Below, piece after piece: positions 21,101-27,172 of a DNA stretch of 64,000 bases. Numbering within the stretch: the stretch's first letter is position 1; every line of letters begins with the position of its first letter. The position numbers were made by a program, and so were the translations under genes. Below the pieces are notes generated by a model, which did no database searches, was not told the origin of the DNA, and worked only from the letters and a program-made list of their open reading frames with translations. Location: the NCBI GenBank assembly GCA_003554965.1, contig PWHR01000007.1:1-64000 (forward strand), read 5' to 3'. This stretch comes from Thermoplasmata archaeon. Lineage in GTDB: Archaea; Thermoplasmatota; Thermoplasmata; Halarchaeoplasmatales; Halarchaeoplasmataceae.

Positions 21101-22077
21101 TAGATGACCTATGGACAGCTATCGATGATATAGATACCACTATAGGAGATATGCAGGACGATATCAATGAGAACAGAGAAGATATCGATGAACTATTTGA
21201 CATAACGGACGACCTTGAACTGGACATAATCGATTTGGAGCATGAGCTACAATCAGAAGTTTCTAGGTTAGAAACAGAGTTGGATGAAAACGTTACAGCT
21301 TTGGAATACGCTATAAACGATAACGCTGACGACATCAGCGAGGCTCAAGATGACATTGCAGACATACAGGATAACATAGGCGAAATCGAAGATGAGCTCA
21401 GCAATATAAATACTGACATCGCACTGATCTACGATGAATTAGAATACCTTGATGGTCGTATTGATGGCTTAGAAGCTGATCTAGCTGATGAGATCGATGA
21501 CTTGACGACTTATGTTGACAATGAGCTAACTGATCTTGAAAATGACATCGATGTTCTAAGAAGCGATATGAACGATAGAATAGACGACTTGGAAGATGAG
21601 GTGGAAGTCGATCTAGGTGATCTAGAAGAGAACATCAATGCAAGGATTGACGAGGTAGAAGATGGCATATATCTGATCTACGATGAATTAGAATACCTTG
21701 AACATCGCATCGATGACTTAGAGACCGATCAGGAAAATCTAGAAGATAATATCGAAGATTTGAGAAACGACATGAGCGATAGAATAGACGACTTGGAAGA
21801 TAAGGTGGAAGTCGATCTAGGTGATCTAGAAGAGAACATCAATGCAAGGATTGACGAGGTAGAAGATGATCTTGAAAAACAGATTGATGACACGAACGAG
21901 GCGATGAGTTTAGCGATAGTAGGAATAATATTGGCAATCATAGCGATCCTTTTGGGTATCTTCGGATTGATACTAATATTTATGAAAAAAGGCAGTGATC
22001 GTCAACCATCTCAGAAAAGAGACAAACCATTACTAGACAAAAAGACAGAAGACAGTGAGATCGATGGAAAATCCTGA
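9127..22077 (+). CDS. Giant cell-surface subtilase (KP-43-like S8) with nested CARDB/jelly-roll modules, PKD domains and coiled-coil stalk
   Basis: The protein has 4316 residues. A signal peptide (about 1-27) leads into a prodomain region (about 45-280). The catalytic domain has D342 (VAVADTGIG), H380 (HYHGTAVSG), oxyanion N499 (SAGND) and S586 (GTSFGNPLV). A KP-43-type beta-barrel (PLKVTLTWTD...NNLDLEV...VQNVFIHP) spans about 690-815. Six modules of about 260 residues begin near residues 944, 1202, 1462, 1723, 1990 and 2242. Then come Ig/FN3-like domains (about 2510-2730), a GATase/ThuA-like domain (about 3100-3330), three PKD domains (about 3335-3624), two Ig-like domains, a coiled-coil stalk (3798-4260) and one membrane helix (about 4262-4286) with a Lys/Arg tail. 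The enzyme would be displayed far from the membrane on a long stalk, probably for protein scavenging or surface processing. Extreme Asp/Glu richness fits a saline habitat. Substrate unknown. Confidence 0.9.
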   Translation: MENKTKNVFTILLGIILVMGTAMPAVSIIDENQEKPMFERRDTEDTTVVLARVENDRELSLLDGYGEVIDHYGRNVLLTMDREEARRLEGELDIQILEDRNQINVKGHTFDTNEGFPELDSELKIEGYESGTEGIYLVDMIGPVNPEWREKIEEIGVNVFNYQRNYAYEVVMTPEKAEEVEDLDFVEWVGPYQPGFKLHPEINEALDKDMPLNIRLRPGFDASTLNMIEAEADILGVEDLREDGSRVTVDIGSIDDVEDLALENDVYYIAPYVEPELHAEMEAQMLGGGMWFMDDEYPTNTDLDPEPRQGDPQEPYRKYGDYGAYINQLGYSGEDLTVAVADTGIGDGTVGDAGVEDFTDRVIGGYGFGQEDDWADGHYHGTAVSGLVAGDTYRGSGETWDEFEDGDMEYYLGQGLSYESELFGTKIFSDGGDFIPTEYYPILEEPAQRSDAYIHTNSWGAGTLGEYFAHDEIFDQGVRDANRDTEENEPMVVTVSAGNDGGRGGFEQETGSPGNAKNVITIGGNRPYNPGLGHENPEEMYGASSRGWTEDNRVKPDVIAPSESVITHNTPLDDEYGDYIAAEGTSFGNPLVTGAATIIVDWYEENHEETPSPAMVRSILINTANELDPDIGDTRGHIPNRDEGWGVPDLSKLEYPKEDPIGFLLEDQETLIETGEVEEYEVNPDDIDEPLKVTLTWTDQNALEGDSSGGTPTLKNNLDLEVLTPEGEIIRGNAFDLSGDGESDDGYTYPDAEVMEEFDYNDDGWDDVNNVQNVFIHPDELESGIYTVRVHGTDIPEDANNDGEANQDFALTTYNVPDEIDIPDKEGQISFDREEYAGDDIVEITLSDITLEEEGSYDVTVSSYDSGGSLLENKTVELEEIGEGIFEGTVQLSEEDEDGSLWIDHDGEIKAWYLDEDPGPVEELESNVEDVNVNSPSDNIEEKRDVGVIEIIEPPEKVNSEEYHGVEVLVENFGDVNEENVPVETTIQEQAMLMREEFEDEIPEDWEIDGTLFEPKTWHHEGSYAYVEDDQNEDQEEWLISPEIDTSEVEETTLYIDQHFEDGSDGDPVGEVLISPDGGSTWDEIDTYTQTTGEKEYAITDQVEDEDEIQLAFVFDTEQHWSIGWTDYWEIYEIRISYMEEEYFDETTVDVDAGETTTAVFDHWNPSHEGEFSLESNTDLEADEDPTNDQETQDITVVDINDVGVIDIIEPPDVINSVEDQPIQVEVENFGTFDETDVSIETEIEEYSYLLDEDFADEIPEEWEIDDTSDETWYQSSSQATVDVTRDEVQEEWLITPMLDATDAEETLFEFNHHVSPTPANPEYTAEVLITSDGGDNWELIDQWEDGEEANGVYQYDISQHADGEDEVQVAFVWQSDDVDDHGSLCNWDISEVNVYYVVEDYMDSTTFDLDAGENKKVGFESWNPSHEGVFLLNSSTDLEGDDDPTNDYETKTITVEDIHDVGVTDIIEPPQFVNSLDDHPVEIKVENYGTFDETVPVEIVIEEEITLLYEEFEEEIPDEWEIDDSSEETWHWDDPISGTQATVDVTRDEVQEEWLITQPIDATNSEDTLLEFDHDIDPSSSDPEFTAEVKITTDGGETWELIDEWEDKDDPTGVYQYNISQYADGEDKVEIAFVWQSDDVEDHGTSCNWDIFEVNVHYMIEEYFDEATIDLDVEESEEIVFDDWNPSDEGEFIVNGTTDLEEDDDPTNDYETRIITVEDIYDVGVTDIISPEGVYFIDDIIDVEAEAENFGNLDQEDVPVEAIIEKIEYLLDVDLREKIPEDWTIESTAEEPYTWHWAEPWDGTPRAFVEEREDWQDEWLVTPEIDASDIEDTTLELDHNFDTSIVSGDSWGRIKVSADAGESWDMIEEWEPGESAEGVFEYDISDYADGNEEVQVAFVFNSSDAEEGTFDEWEIFEVNIHHMVDEYFDQTTVDLYVEEPAETVVFEDWDPTSGGDFRVEISTDLEGDEDPINDFEIEHVEILDWEHDYGVDEIISPEEDVFNETQPVEATVANYGDYDVEDLLVNATGSRISGLIEDFSGEFPPEGWETDDWTQSHSNNAGGEAPEANVNWGDAVDGSAYLESPMVNTTEADELILEFYSYIDDAEGGYNAEVLVRSSPDEEWEDVTPWNNPVDGDVGPAHYEVNITEHIGTGTQIQFYVDDDWEFNDWFVNDVRADFPSIEYEDETTVDIDEGESTTAEFEYWDPAAPGEYIFEVEAYHPEDINPDNASLDKGVHVDPIIIDLDQSFESPEEPIYDFDQEVIGEIENLGNYDLEDLLVEKTIDPIHQEFPIDEDFSEDPLSNGWSAEDWNNNDNTWEHYGENEVMKVTPEDDKLPENNVLWTPIRDYTFGEDRVLLEFYSSYAGSNDRSILLSTDGGETHTTIKRNIGSGHISLDITDWVYDEEDVIIGWEYYTEEIEENEFWELDDVEITEELFDEEYEDEKIIDEALEPGDKMHIQFDDWTPDVEDYPQVFRRTMTVLPSGNGHFSEFEISERINVYEYVSPEATNPDPFDGEEDVTHSPHLSVTLEGAPEISIDATFRLYDDEGELIAEENDTDILEGMDAEVQFMLLDGDETYQWNVTLDDGIETYESDTWEFHTYVPEPIWVTDTADINTEPPGQVENLNLDWDAPINEVEGNELTWDASPDDGSGYNDTEYYIIYRSDSEEGPWNEDSVIDTVEADGSENYTYIDSGRADDGYRWNYVVRAVDRVGNIELNEEVVSELHMPTATDPNPEDEDWVDELEQTLSVDVASPTGDHLNVEFYDGTTHEMMEKMTSVVNETVEYTWELKEENRTEDHHWYVITSYEDYNIGKMNPPEDHTLRIQEPVGVGDVYLEDEIVDTEEWPYTEEIEGFTEVTLEAEPGTIDDLEFEFKEWTGDVQENIAEDKEITLMMNEDRSVRPVFDILDVEYGWHWLYPDEHRTPSDVRIGGEDTWYGAMQLDLSEEVGMELSKVAYYNPAWDHETGAHEVQAHVSPNDDGAPEEPWAASTEIYEPEPYEGWVELELDEAVLIEDPGDYWVVLEFDDMGEGYFPAGAMSPHVENGGWRNAEDPFNADDWSEDYMEEWGFTFSIEAFVDIPEPEDQKDETHMADEDLIEDDDELDVAVVDAENYQEFEIEYKLEEYLPEDRFNVDTLWNEQDKHWEDWLIEEMGDYDTFVIQRFEYDEDDSKSAAEDFLDNLSPIQGVVYLDSHIGSTQEAYADGVRSLHEVRGDPEFRDSTRDGRSPQYLHILEDHEIFEGVGEEGDEVKMVELGTTNWGSWFDDYSGEILAEKDYRNDYKGPAVGVCEDRQEVLLSAKGIGFWATADADGWTEEANQLFANSVEFVSPPEELGWQFHLEGTEEPIANATVLEEEPHTIQDTITLDATNSYDPQGAQIINYTWTVEDPDGDETVLYGEKVNYTLQQPGDYNIVLEIKDPYGYTDTDSLHIQAVDTEPISVIDIVEDKPYQQGQTITLDGSNSYIEPGGEAEIENHSWMIEDPTGELTTLYGEQVEYTLEFALDYNITLAVEDSFGNQNTSWKQIHAVDTEDPIADAGNSDIARAGIEYKIDGTGSSDNVGIEFYNWTIEGISGDAEGYWDTTEGETVDYIFPDEGEYKVTLEVSDYEGNRDDDTITIIATPPLEAFEITHPEYDYQVIEKDTVTIEWEGHEYFEDMEYEVRINYGDWESVGTDTQYTFKGLLEGTHIVQVRATHETEETFIESRIFEIHTVEEELDITAPAGGVESLTYEEDFTIAGETDPELDVYINEVEVDVDEEGVFEYETTLVEGQNVFRVIAEHDGDKVAETTVYALYLPQIQEMQDDMDNLQNDIDENRDDINDLFNITDDLEIDIGELENELNGEVDRLEDALDENVTALEDALKENRTDLIDIIDDNITYIEGELEDIEDEIDDLWTAIDDINTTIGEMKDDIDKNREDIDELFNITDDLEIDIGELENELNAEVDRLEDALDENVTALEDAIKENRTDLIDIIDDNITYIEGELEDIEDEIDDLWTAIDDIDTTIGDMQDDINENREDIDELFDITDDLELDIIDLEHELQSEVSRLETELDENVTALEYAINDNADDISEAQDDIADIQDNIGEIEDELSNINTDIALIYDELEYLDGRIDGLEADLADEIDDLTTYVDNELTDLENDIDVLRSDMNDRIDDLEDEVEVDLGDLEENINARIDEVEDGIYLIYDELEYLEHRIDDLETDQENLEDNIEDLRNDMSDRIDDLEDKVEVDLGDLEENINARIDEVEDDLEKQIDDTNEAMSLAIVGIILAIIAILLGIFGLILIFMKKGSDRQPSQKRDKPLLDKKTEDSEIDGKS
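11959..16650 (+). repeat. Six tandem ~780-bp modules encoding a CARDB domain split by a jelly-roll insert
   Basis: Module starts are marked by DVGVxxII(E/S)PP-like segments near 11959, 12730, 13510, 14294, 15094 and 15850. In each, the first strands of a CARDB-like fold (VENFGxxxxxxVPVE) are followed by about 130 residues of MAM/cleaved-adhesin-like jelly roll (EEWLITP...SDGG...WELID...YDIS...VAFVW). The CARDB fold then resumes (TTVDVDAGE...FxxWNPS...DPTND). The last two modules are more diverged. Confidence 0.75.
20551..21180 (+). repeat. Near-identical 300-bp tandem repeats in the coiled-coil stalk
   Basis: Bases about 20608-20832 recur 300 bp later (20908-21132) with only a few differences; a third, diverged unit begins near 21181. 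The period equals 100 residues and contains N-T-(A/T) glycosylation-type sites (ENVTALED, DNITYIEG). A second pair with 204-bp period covers 21574 and 21778 (DRIDDLEDEVEVDLGDLEE). The near identity suggests recent duplication or gene conversion. Confidence 0.8.
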
Positions 22078-22120
22078 GAGAATCGAATCAAAAAAAGACA
22101 TATGATCAAGTGAATAAAAT

Positions 22121-22140
22121 CCTTTTCTTTTTTATTTTTA
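22121..22140 (+). terminator. T-rich terminator after the giant protease gene
   Basis: A pyrimidine run of mostly T (CCTTTTCTTTTTTATTTTTA) lies 44 bases after the TGA, in the convergent space before the STAND gene. Archaeal RNA polymerase commonly terminates on such U-tracts. Confidence 0.5.
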
Positions 22141-22156
22141 AATCATAGTGATTAAC

Positions 22157-25100
22157 TTAATCACGTCTAAATACATCTTCACACTTTTTGACCCATTTTT
22201 CAATCCCCATTTCTTCGAACATCCTTTTAGCCTTTGATAATTTATCTCTACTCTCTTCTTCGTCTTTTCCCCTCTCTTTTAACAATACTCCTTGATGATA
22301 GATCAATTCGGCTAACTCTCTTTTTTCCCCTATCCCTGATAGTAGATCGTATCCTTTTTCCAATTCTTTTTCAGATTCATCATAATCTCCTTTCTTTCTA
22401 TTTACTATGCCTAATATTTTATGTGACAAGCCCATTTCCGCTTTAGAATCGACCTTTTCAGATAGATTTTTAGCATTTATACAATATTTGAAAGCCTTGT
22501 CTAGTTTGTTTTCCTTCATATAGATTTCCGCCAAACCTAAGAAAACATTAGGTTTCAACGGTTGATGACCTATCTCATAACATATTTTCAGTGACTTTTT
22601 GTATTTATTCTTAGCTTTTTCCAATTCATCTGATTTATAGTAAAATTTTCCCAGATTAGCTAATGAGGCGGTAAGACCTTTCTTAAAATTTATTCTTTTA
22701 CTTATATCCAATGCTTTGTTCAAGTTCTTCAAGCTTTCTTCTATATTCTCACTAATTAGGTAGTTTTCTCCAACATTTATCAACGAGATCGCCATCCCCT
22801 GCTGATCGTTCAACTCCTCCCATATCTCTAAGCTTCTTTTATAATGCTTCAAACTTTTGCTTAACTCGCCTTTCTTTAAGTATATAGTACCCATGTTGTT
22901 CAAAGTAGATGCGATTTCTCTTTTTTTTCTTTTTTCTTCACTTATGTCATGACTTCTTTTGTAGTATTTGAGAGCCTTATCTAAATCTCCCCAATTCAGA
23001 TATATATTTCCGATGTTACTTAAAGAGGAAGCTTGACCTTCAAAATCTTTTAGTTCTTTCTTTATCTCTAGCACCTTTTCCAAAAAATCTAACGCTTTTT
23101 CGGAATGACCTTTGTTTATTTGAACAGTACCCAATCCCTGATATATATTCGCTAGGGTCTTCTTGGAATTAAACTTTTCACTAATCTTTTTTGCTTCGGT
23201 AAAATCCTCTTCAGCAGAATCGTAATCACCTAGTTTTATTTTACACCATCCTCTTCTATATAGAAGATTTGCTATTTCCAAGTTTTCTTCCGTTTCCACA
23301 TCTAAACCCTTTTCTATAATGCAAAAAGTTTCATTGAAGTCACCTTTCCAGTCATAGATATTCGCCATTTTTCTGTATATTCTCTGTTTTGCCTCTTCTT
23401 TTACATTATCCAAGGGGATTTTTTCATAATATTCTAAACTTTGATCGTATTCGCCTAATTTTTTATATAAATCTCCAATCAACTCTAATAATTCAAAATC
23501 TTTAAGTTTCTCAATTTTGTCAGCCAATGTATACCCCTTTTTGTACATTTTTATAGCATTCTGATAATCATGATTTTTTTCAGCCCTTCTACCCGCTTTT
23601 TTATAATATTTAACTGCCTCATATAATTCATCAGCCTTCTCATAGTGAAAACTTATTTTCGAATAATCTTTTTCAGATTCTTTTCTAAGGGATTCTGCTA
23701 CTTTTTTATGAAAATCTTCTCTCAGTTTTTTAGGTATATCTTCATATATCACTCTTCTTATCAGGCCATGGCTGAAGTAGAAAACGTCTTCTTCAGAATC
23801 AAAATGCCATATATCCAAATCGATTAATTTCTCCACTTTTTCATTAATCTCAAAAGTATCCAATGGTACTACAGAGTCAAGAAGATAAAAGGGTACCTTA
23901 TCTCCTATCACACATCCAGTTTGAAGTATCCTTAATGTGTTTCCTCTCACCTTTTTTATCCTTTTTTCTATAATATCTTTAACCAATTTAGGAATTTTGA
24001 CTTCTCCCTCAACATTAGATACCTTGTCTTTTTCGATATCTATTACATCGTCTTTCGCCATCTGCTTTATTATTTCTTTAGAAAAAAGCGGATTCCCTTC
24101 AGAGGCCTCATGAATCGAGCGGATAAGTTCATCGGGTATGTCTTCAATTCCTAAAATGCTGTTGACTATCTTTTTTGTTCCTTTCAATTTCATTGGCTCT
24201 AACTCCAATTCTTGATAAATATTCTCTCTATGCATTCTTTGAAATACCCCCCATGAGAAATCATCTCTTTTCACATCTTCAGGCCTATAAGACCCGATCA
24301 ACAAGATAGATTCTTTTTCTAATTTCCGACTCAAAAAGTGGAAAAATTTCAATGATGATCTGTCTAGCCATTGCAAATCATCGATTAGGAGTACAAGAGT
24401 ATGATCTTCAGCTACATTTTTTAAATTCTCTAATGTCTTTGAGAATACTAAATTTTTATCAAGAATGTTTCCTCCTTCTTGTACATCAAACTTTTGAGGA
24501 ACTGTTTTACTCGGATAAGAAAATTCTAAAGGAAAATGATTTCCTTCCGTTTTAAAGGACTTGAATGCTTCCTTAAAAGGTAAAAATGGTTCTAACTTTT
24601 TATAATGTCCTTTTCCAAAGAGAACAGTTGTATCTTTAACATCTATTCTATCTTTGAATTCTTGTAAAAGTCTTGTTTTTCCGATTCCCAATTTTCCCTT
24701 TATTAAAATCGTGACTGAGTTTCCTTTATGCGCTCTATCCAATCTATCAAAAAGGAATCTAATCTCTTCTTCCCTACCTACGAAAGGATCCTTAACTCGT
24801 TTATTTAGATTATTTATGTCTAAAACGTCCTTTTTTTTGATTTTATTCAAAGCGATTAAGATTGGATTCTTTTCATTAATGTAAGAATCTATTTCGCTCA
24901 ACTTAATTTCAGATTTTTTAGAATTTTTTCTAATTGTGATTTTAATATTTCCTATCTTTTCAATAATTTTTTCAGATTTTTGTAAACCTTTTTTAGTTAA
25001 TGTGTAAACATCTCTTTGTCTTTTTAAGCTAAAAATTCTTGCCATCTCTTTTTTTACTAAACTCTTCTCGATAAGTTCTCTTATTATCTCACTAGTTCTG

Positions 25101-25243
25101 CCTCTTGAAAGATCTACTGCTTCCGAAATTCCTTCCTGGGTTAGCTCATATGGTCTTCCTAAACTACTATTTTGATCACCAGGGGAATGAAAATATCTTA
25201 AATGAATGAGAATTCTATTTTTCCCGGTATTTAAGTTACTCAT
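22157..25243 (-). CDS. STAND-type ATPase with N-terminal winged helix and TPR array
   Basis: The protein has about 1030 residues. An N-terminal winged helix (LTQEGISEAVDLSRGRTSEI, residues about 35-95) precedes an AAA_16/STAND ATPase with VGREEEIRFL, Walker A KGKLGIGKT and Walker B VLLIDDLQWLDRSS. The C-terminal half carries about ten or more TPRs (for example GDLDKALKYYKRSHDISEEK). This is the MalT/AfsR-like layout of signal-responsive regulators, with the HTH at the N-terminus instead of the C-terminus. ATG 25243 (MSNLNTG) is as likely as ATG 25255. The gene is visibly more AT-rich than its neighbours, which may indicate transfer or relaxed composition. Ligand and target genes are unknown. 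Confidence 0.82.
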   Translation of the reverse strand: MSNLNTGKNRILIHLRYFHSPGDQNSSLGRPYELTQEGISEAVDLSRGRTSEIIRELIEKSLVKKEMARIFSLKRQRDVYTLTKKGLQKSEKIIEKIGNIKITIRKNSKKSEIKLSEIDSYINEKNPILIALNKIKKKDVLDINNLNKRVKDPFVGREEEIRFLFDRLDRAHKGNSVTILIKGKLGIGKTRLLQEFKDRIDVKDTTVLFGKGHYKKLEPFLPFKEAFKSFKTEGNHFPLEFSYPSKTVPQKFDVQEGGNILDKNLVFSKTLENLKNVAEDHTLVLLIDDLQWLDRSSLKFFHFLSRKLEKESILLIGSYRPEDVKRDDFSWGVFQRMHRENIYQELELEPMKLKGTKKIVNSILGIEDIPDELIRSIHEASEGNPLFSKEIIKQMAKDDVIDIEKDKVSNVEGEVKIPKLVKDIIEKRIKKVRGNTLRILQTGCVIGDKVPFYLLDSVVPLDTFEINEKVEKLIDLDIWHFDSEEDVFYFSHGLIRRVIYEDIPKKLREDFHKKVAESLRKESEKDYSKISFHYEKADELYEAVKYYKKAGRRAEKNHDYQNAIKMYKKGYTLADKIEKLKDFELLELIGDLYKKLGEYDQSLEYYEKIPLDNVKEEAKQRIYRKMANIYDWKGDFNETFCIIEKGLDVETEENLEIANLLYRRGWCKIKLGDYDSAEEDFTEAKKISEKFNSKKTLANIYQGLGTVQINKGHSEKALDFLEKVLEIKKELKDFEGQASSLSNIGNIYLNWGDLDKALKYYKRSHDISEEKRKKREIASTLNNMGTIYLKKGELSKSLKHYKRSLEIWEELNDQQGMAISLINVGENYLISENIEESLKNLNKALDISKRINFKKGLTASLANLGKFYYKSDELEKAKNKYKKSLKICYEIGHQPLKPNVFLGLAEIYMKENKLDKAFKYCINAKNLSEKVDSKAEMGLSHKILGIVNRKKGDYDESEKELEKGYDLLSGIGEKRELAELIYHQGVLLKERGKDEEESRDKLSKAKRMFEEMGIEKWVKKCEDVFRRD

Positions 25244-25404
25244 TAAAAATATCATTGGCTTTTTCAGCTATAAATACGTTTTCCCAATTCTGGAGTTGTG
25301 TGGGGTTAGAACTGGATGAAAACGAAGTGAAAAAATTATATATTTCAAGAGTGGATTTGAAAAATAGGATATTAACCGAACTGCCAAACCGATTCAAAAC
25401 TTAC

Positions 25405-26721
25405 TCAGGAATCAGCTCTCTCTAGATATATATCAAAGCGCGCCCCACCGAGCTCTGAATCTTTTACTTCCATCATAGCGTCGATCGATTCGCTTATCTG
25501 TTTTATCATGTAGTAAAGGACTCCTCCCGCACCACTGCTCTCACCCATGTAGACCTTACCTGAAAATAATTCCTTGATATCTTCGGGTAATCTTGCGCCG
25601 TCATCTATGATAGAAACGATCACGTCTTCGTCACTCTCATCTACCTCGATGATGACCTTAGAAGATCTAGCTGTTTTGATCCGAACTTTTAAAAGATGGG
25701 AGAACAATTCTTTTAACGAATAATCGCTCTTGATCATTCTAGCAGTGTCTTTAGAATATCTTTTATCTATCTCGACGTCCTCATCCTCCACAGAAATCTC
25801 TTCAGTAACCTGTTCGATAATCTCGAAAATGTCTTTCTCTAACTTCCATTCGCCTCTATCGATTTTTCTGAGTTCTTTAGCAAGAGTTAAAATTTGCTGC
25901 GTCTTATCACCGCTTCTCATAGCCCTTCCCAAGTAAACTTCCGCTTTCTCACTGATCTCTTCTTCCTCCAGAAGGATCAGGTATCCGTATATGGTCCGAA
26001 ATTTACTGGCCAAGTCCTGCCTTATGAGCACGTTGAGAAAATCTTTCCGCTCCTCAGTTTTTTTAGTATCAGTTATATCTTTGAAAGATGTGATCACCTT
26101 CTCGACTTCACCTTCTTCATCTTTGTGGGGTACAGCACTGATGGAATACCAACTTATCTCTTTTTGATCTGAAGCTCGAATACCTATCACATCAACCGCG
26201 GGACGTTCTGAGACAATAGCTCTGCTCAATGGATATTCTTCCAGCTTCATCGGGTCTCTGTTCTCATCGTAAATCTTTCCTTTCCAAAATGACAAATCTC
26301 GTTTTTTCATCTCTTCGACCTTAAGACCCAATGCTTCTTCAGCCGCTGGATTCGCCGACTGTATATTACCCTCTGGTCCGTGGATAACGATAGCTACGTC
26401 TAAACTTTCAAATAATTTCCGAAATCTTCTTTCACTTTCGCTCAGATATCTTTCATCGACTTCTTTTAAGAATGCGTACAAGAAAAAAAGCCACACGAGC
26501 GGTTCTAAGATCTCTATAAGATCTCCTAAAGGATCCAGCCCAGGATATGCCCACCACTCCAAGCTGTTTAACGTACCGTGGATCAAGATCAGGACTAAGA
26601 GTGTGATAAAGAGAAATTTGGCGTCCTTAAAAAATACCTTCTCCCAACCTTTGATGGTGAACACGAGTGCAAAGAGAATGACGACGATAAGTCCTATATT
26701 AATCAGAACTATGATGTTCAT
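25405..26721 (-). CDS. Membrane PAS protein with a degenerate histidine-kinase core (probable pseudokinase)
   Basis: The 438-residue protein has about three N-terminal membrane helices (1-90), one PAS domain (about 100-225, RRFRKLFESLDVAIVIHGPE) and a kinase-like C-terminus. The H-box reads LIRQDLASKF where the paralogues have LLHHDVGN and LLRHDMSN, so the phosphoacceptor His is Gln. The N-box reads LFSHLLKVRIKTA and lacks the Asn that binds Mg-ATP. The D-box is DDGARLPED and the G2 region is GAGGVLYYM. It is probably unable to autophosphorylate and may act as a sensor scaffold or regulate a partner kinase. It overlaps the upstream small membrane protein gene by 4 bp. Confidence 0.78.
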   Translation of the reverse strand: MNIIVLINIGLIVVILFALVFTIKGWEKVFFKDAKFLFITLLVLILIHGTLNSLEWWAYPGLDPLGDLIEILEPLVWLFFLYAFLKEVDERYLSESERRFRKLFESLDVAIVIHGPEGNIQSANPAAEEALGLKVEEMKKRDLSFWKGKIYDENRDPMKLEEYPLSRAIVSERPAVDVIGIRASDQKEISWYSISAVPHKDEEGEVEKVITSFKDITDTKKTEERKDFLNVLIRQDLASKFRTIYGYLILLEEEEISEKAEVYLGRAMRSGDKTQQILTLAKELRKIDRGEWKLEKDIFEIIEQVTEEISVEDEDVEIDKRYSKDTARMIKSDYSLKELFSHLLKVRIKTARSSKVIIEVDESDEDVIVSIIDDGARLPEDIKELFSGKVYMGESSGAGGVLYYMIKQISESIDAMMEVKDSELGGARFDIYLERADS

Positions 26722-27005
26722 CTCTTTTCATCCCCCTTTCCGAACACCATCCAACTCCAAACAGCTAAGAAAAGTCCTCCCATTAACTGAGAGATGTGCT
26801 CCAATAAATTCAACACATCATACCATATAAGATGTTCAAGATTTGTAAAAGTCCAGCTGAGTAAAAAGAATAGAAATCCTGCGATGAGAATCTTCGAATA
26901 CGGAAGTTCGTCCTTTAGCCTTCGATGTGAGAGGAAGAATACAAAAACGATCAGTCCTAGAAAAAGAGTGACGAGTTCAAATGCTCCAAGGCCGTTAACC
27001 TCCAT
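26718..27005 (-). CDS. Three-helix membrane protein, partner of the PAS pseudokinase
   Basis: From ATG 27005 this is 95 residues with three hydrophobic helices and a short basic C-terminus (FGKGDEKR). Its pattern FTNLEHLIWYDVLNLLEHIS resembles LNSLEWWAYPGLDPLGDLIE in the membrane part of the downstream kinase, so the two seem to share a sensor membrane module. ATG 27005 or 27008 fits a TATA box (TTTATAAA, about 27032-27039), which would make the transcript leaderless; an in-frame GTG 27029 is less likely. The 4-bp overlap with the kinase start indicates coupled translation. Confidence 0.65.
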   Translation of the reverse strand: MEVNGLGAFELVTLFLGLIVFVFFLSHRRLKDELPYSKILIAGFLFFLLSWTFTNLEHLIWYDVLNLLEHISQLMGGLFLAVWSWMVFGKGDEKR

Positions 27006-27049
27006 CATATGGGATCTTCCCCTTTCCACTCTTTATAAATAAGGAGTAT

Positions 27050-27065
27050 TATATCAATTTAACCC
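27050..27065 (-). promoter_or_regulatory. Shared upstream element of the kinase genes, copy 1
   Basis: On the minus strand it reads GGGTTAAATTGATATA. It lies about 10 bases upstream of the TATA box of the 27005/26721 operon. It differs at one position from the copies before the two hybrid kinases (32086-32101, 35205-35220). A common activator or repressor site is inferred. Confidence 0.5.
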
Positions 27066-27140
27066 ATATCTTTGACAGGTTATGGTGCCAAAAAATCCTC
27101 CACCCATACCCTATTCATCTAAAAACAACTGATCTCTACA

Positions 27141-27156
27141 GAAAAGAAGAAAAAAG
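27141..27156 (-). terminator. U-tract terminator after mgtE
   Basis: On the minus strand, about 17 bases after the mgtE stop, the sequence is CTTTTTTCTTCTTTTC, a pyrimidine/U-rich run typical of archaeal termination. Confidence 0.45.
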
Positions 27157-27172
27157 TGTTTTTGAGTCTCCT

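Noticed and set aside
20551-21890. Assembly artefact from a duplicated contig end
   Set aside because: The repeat copies differ at scattered sites and keep frame and coiled-coil phase, so a real coding repeat is more likely, though copy number may be misjudged by short reads.
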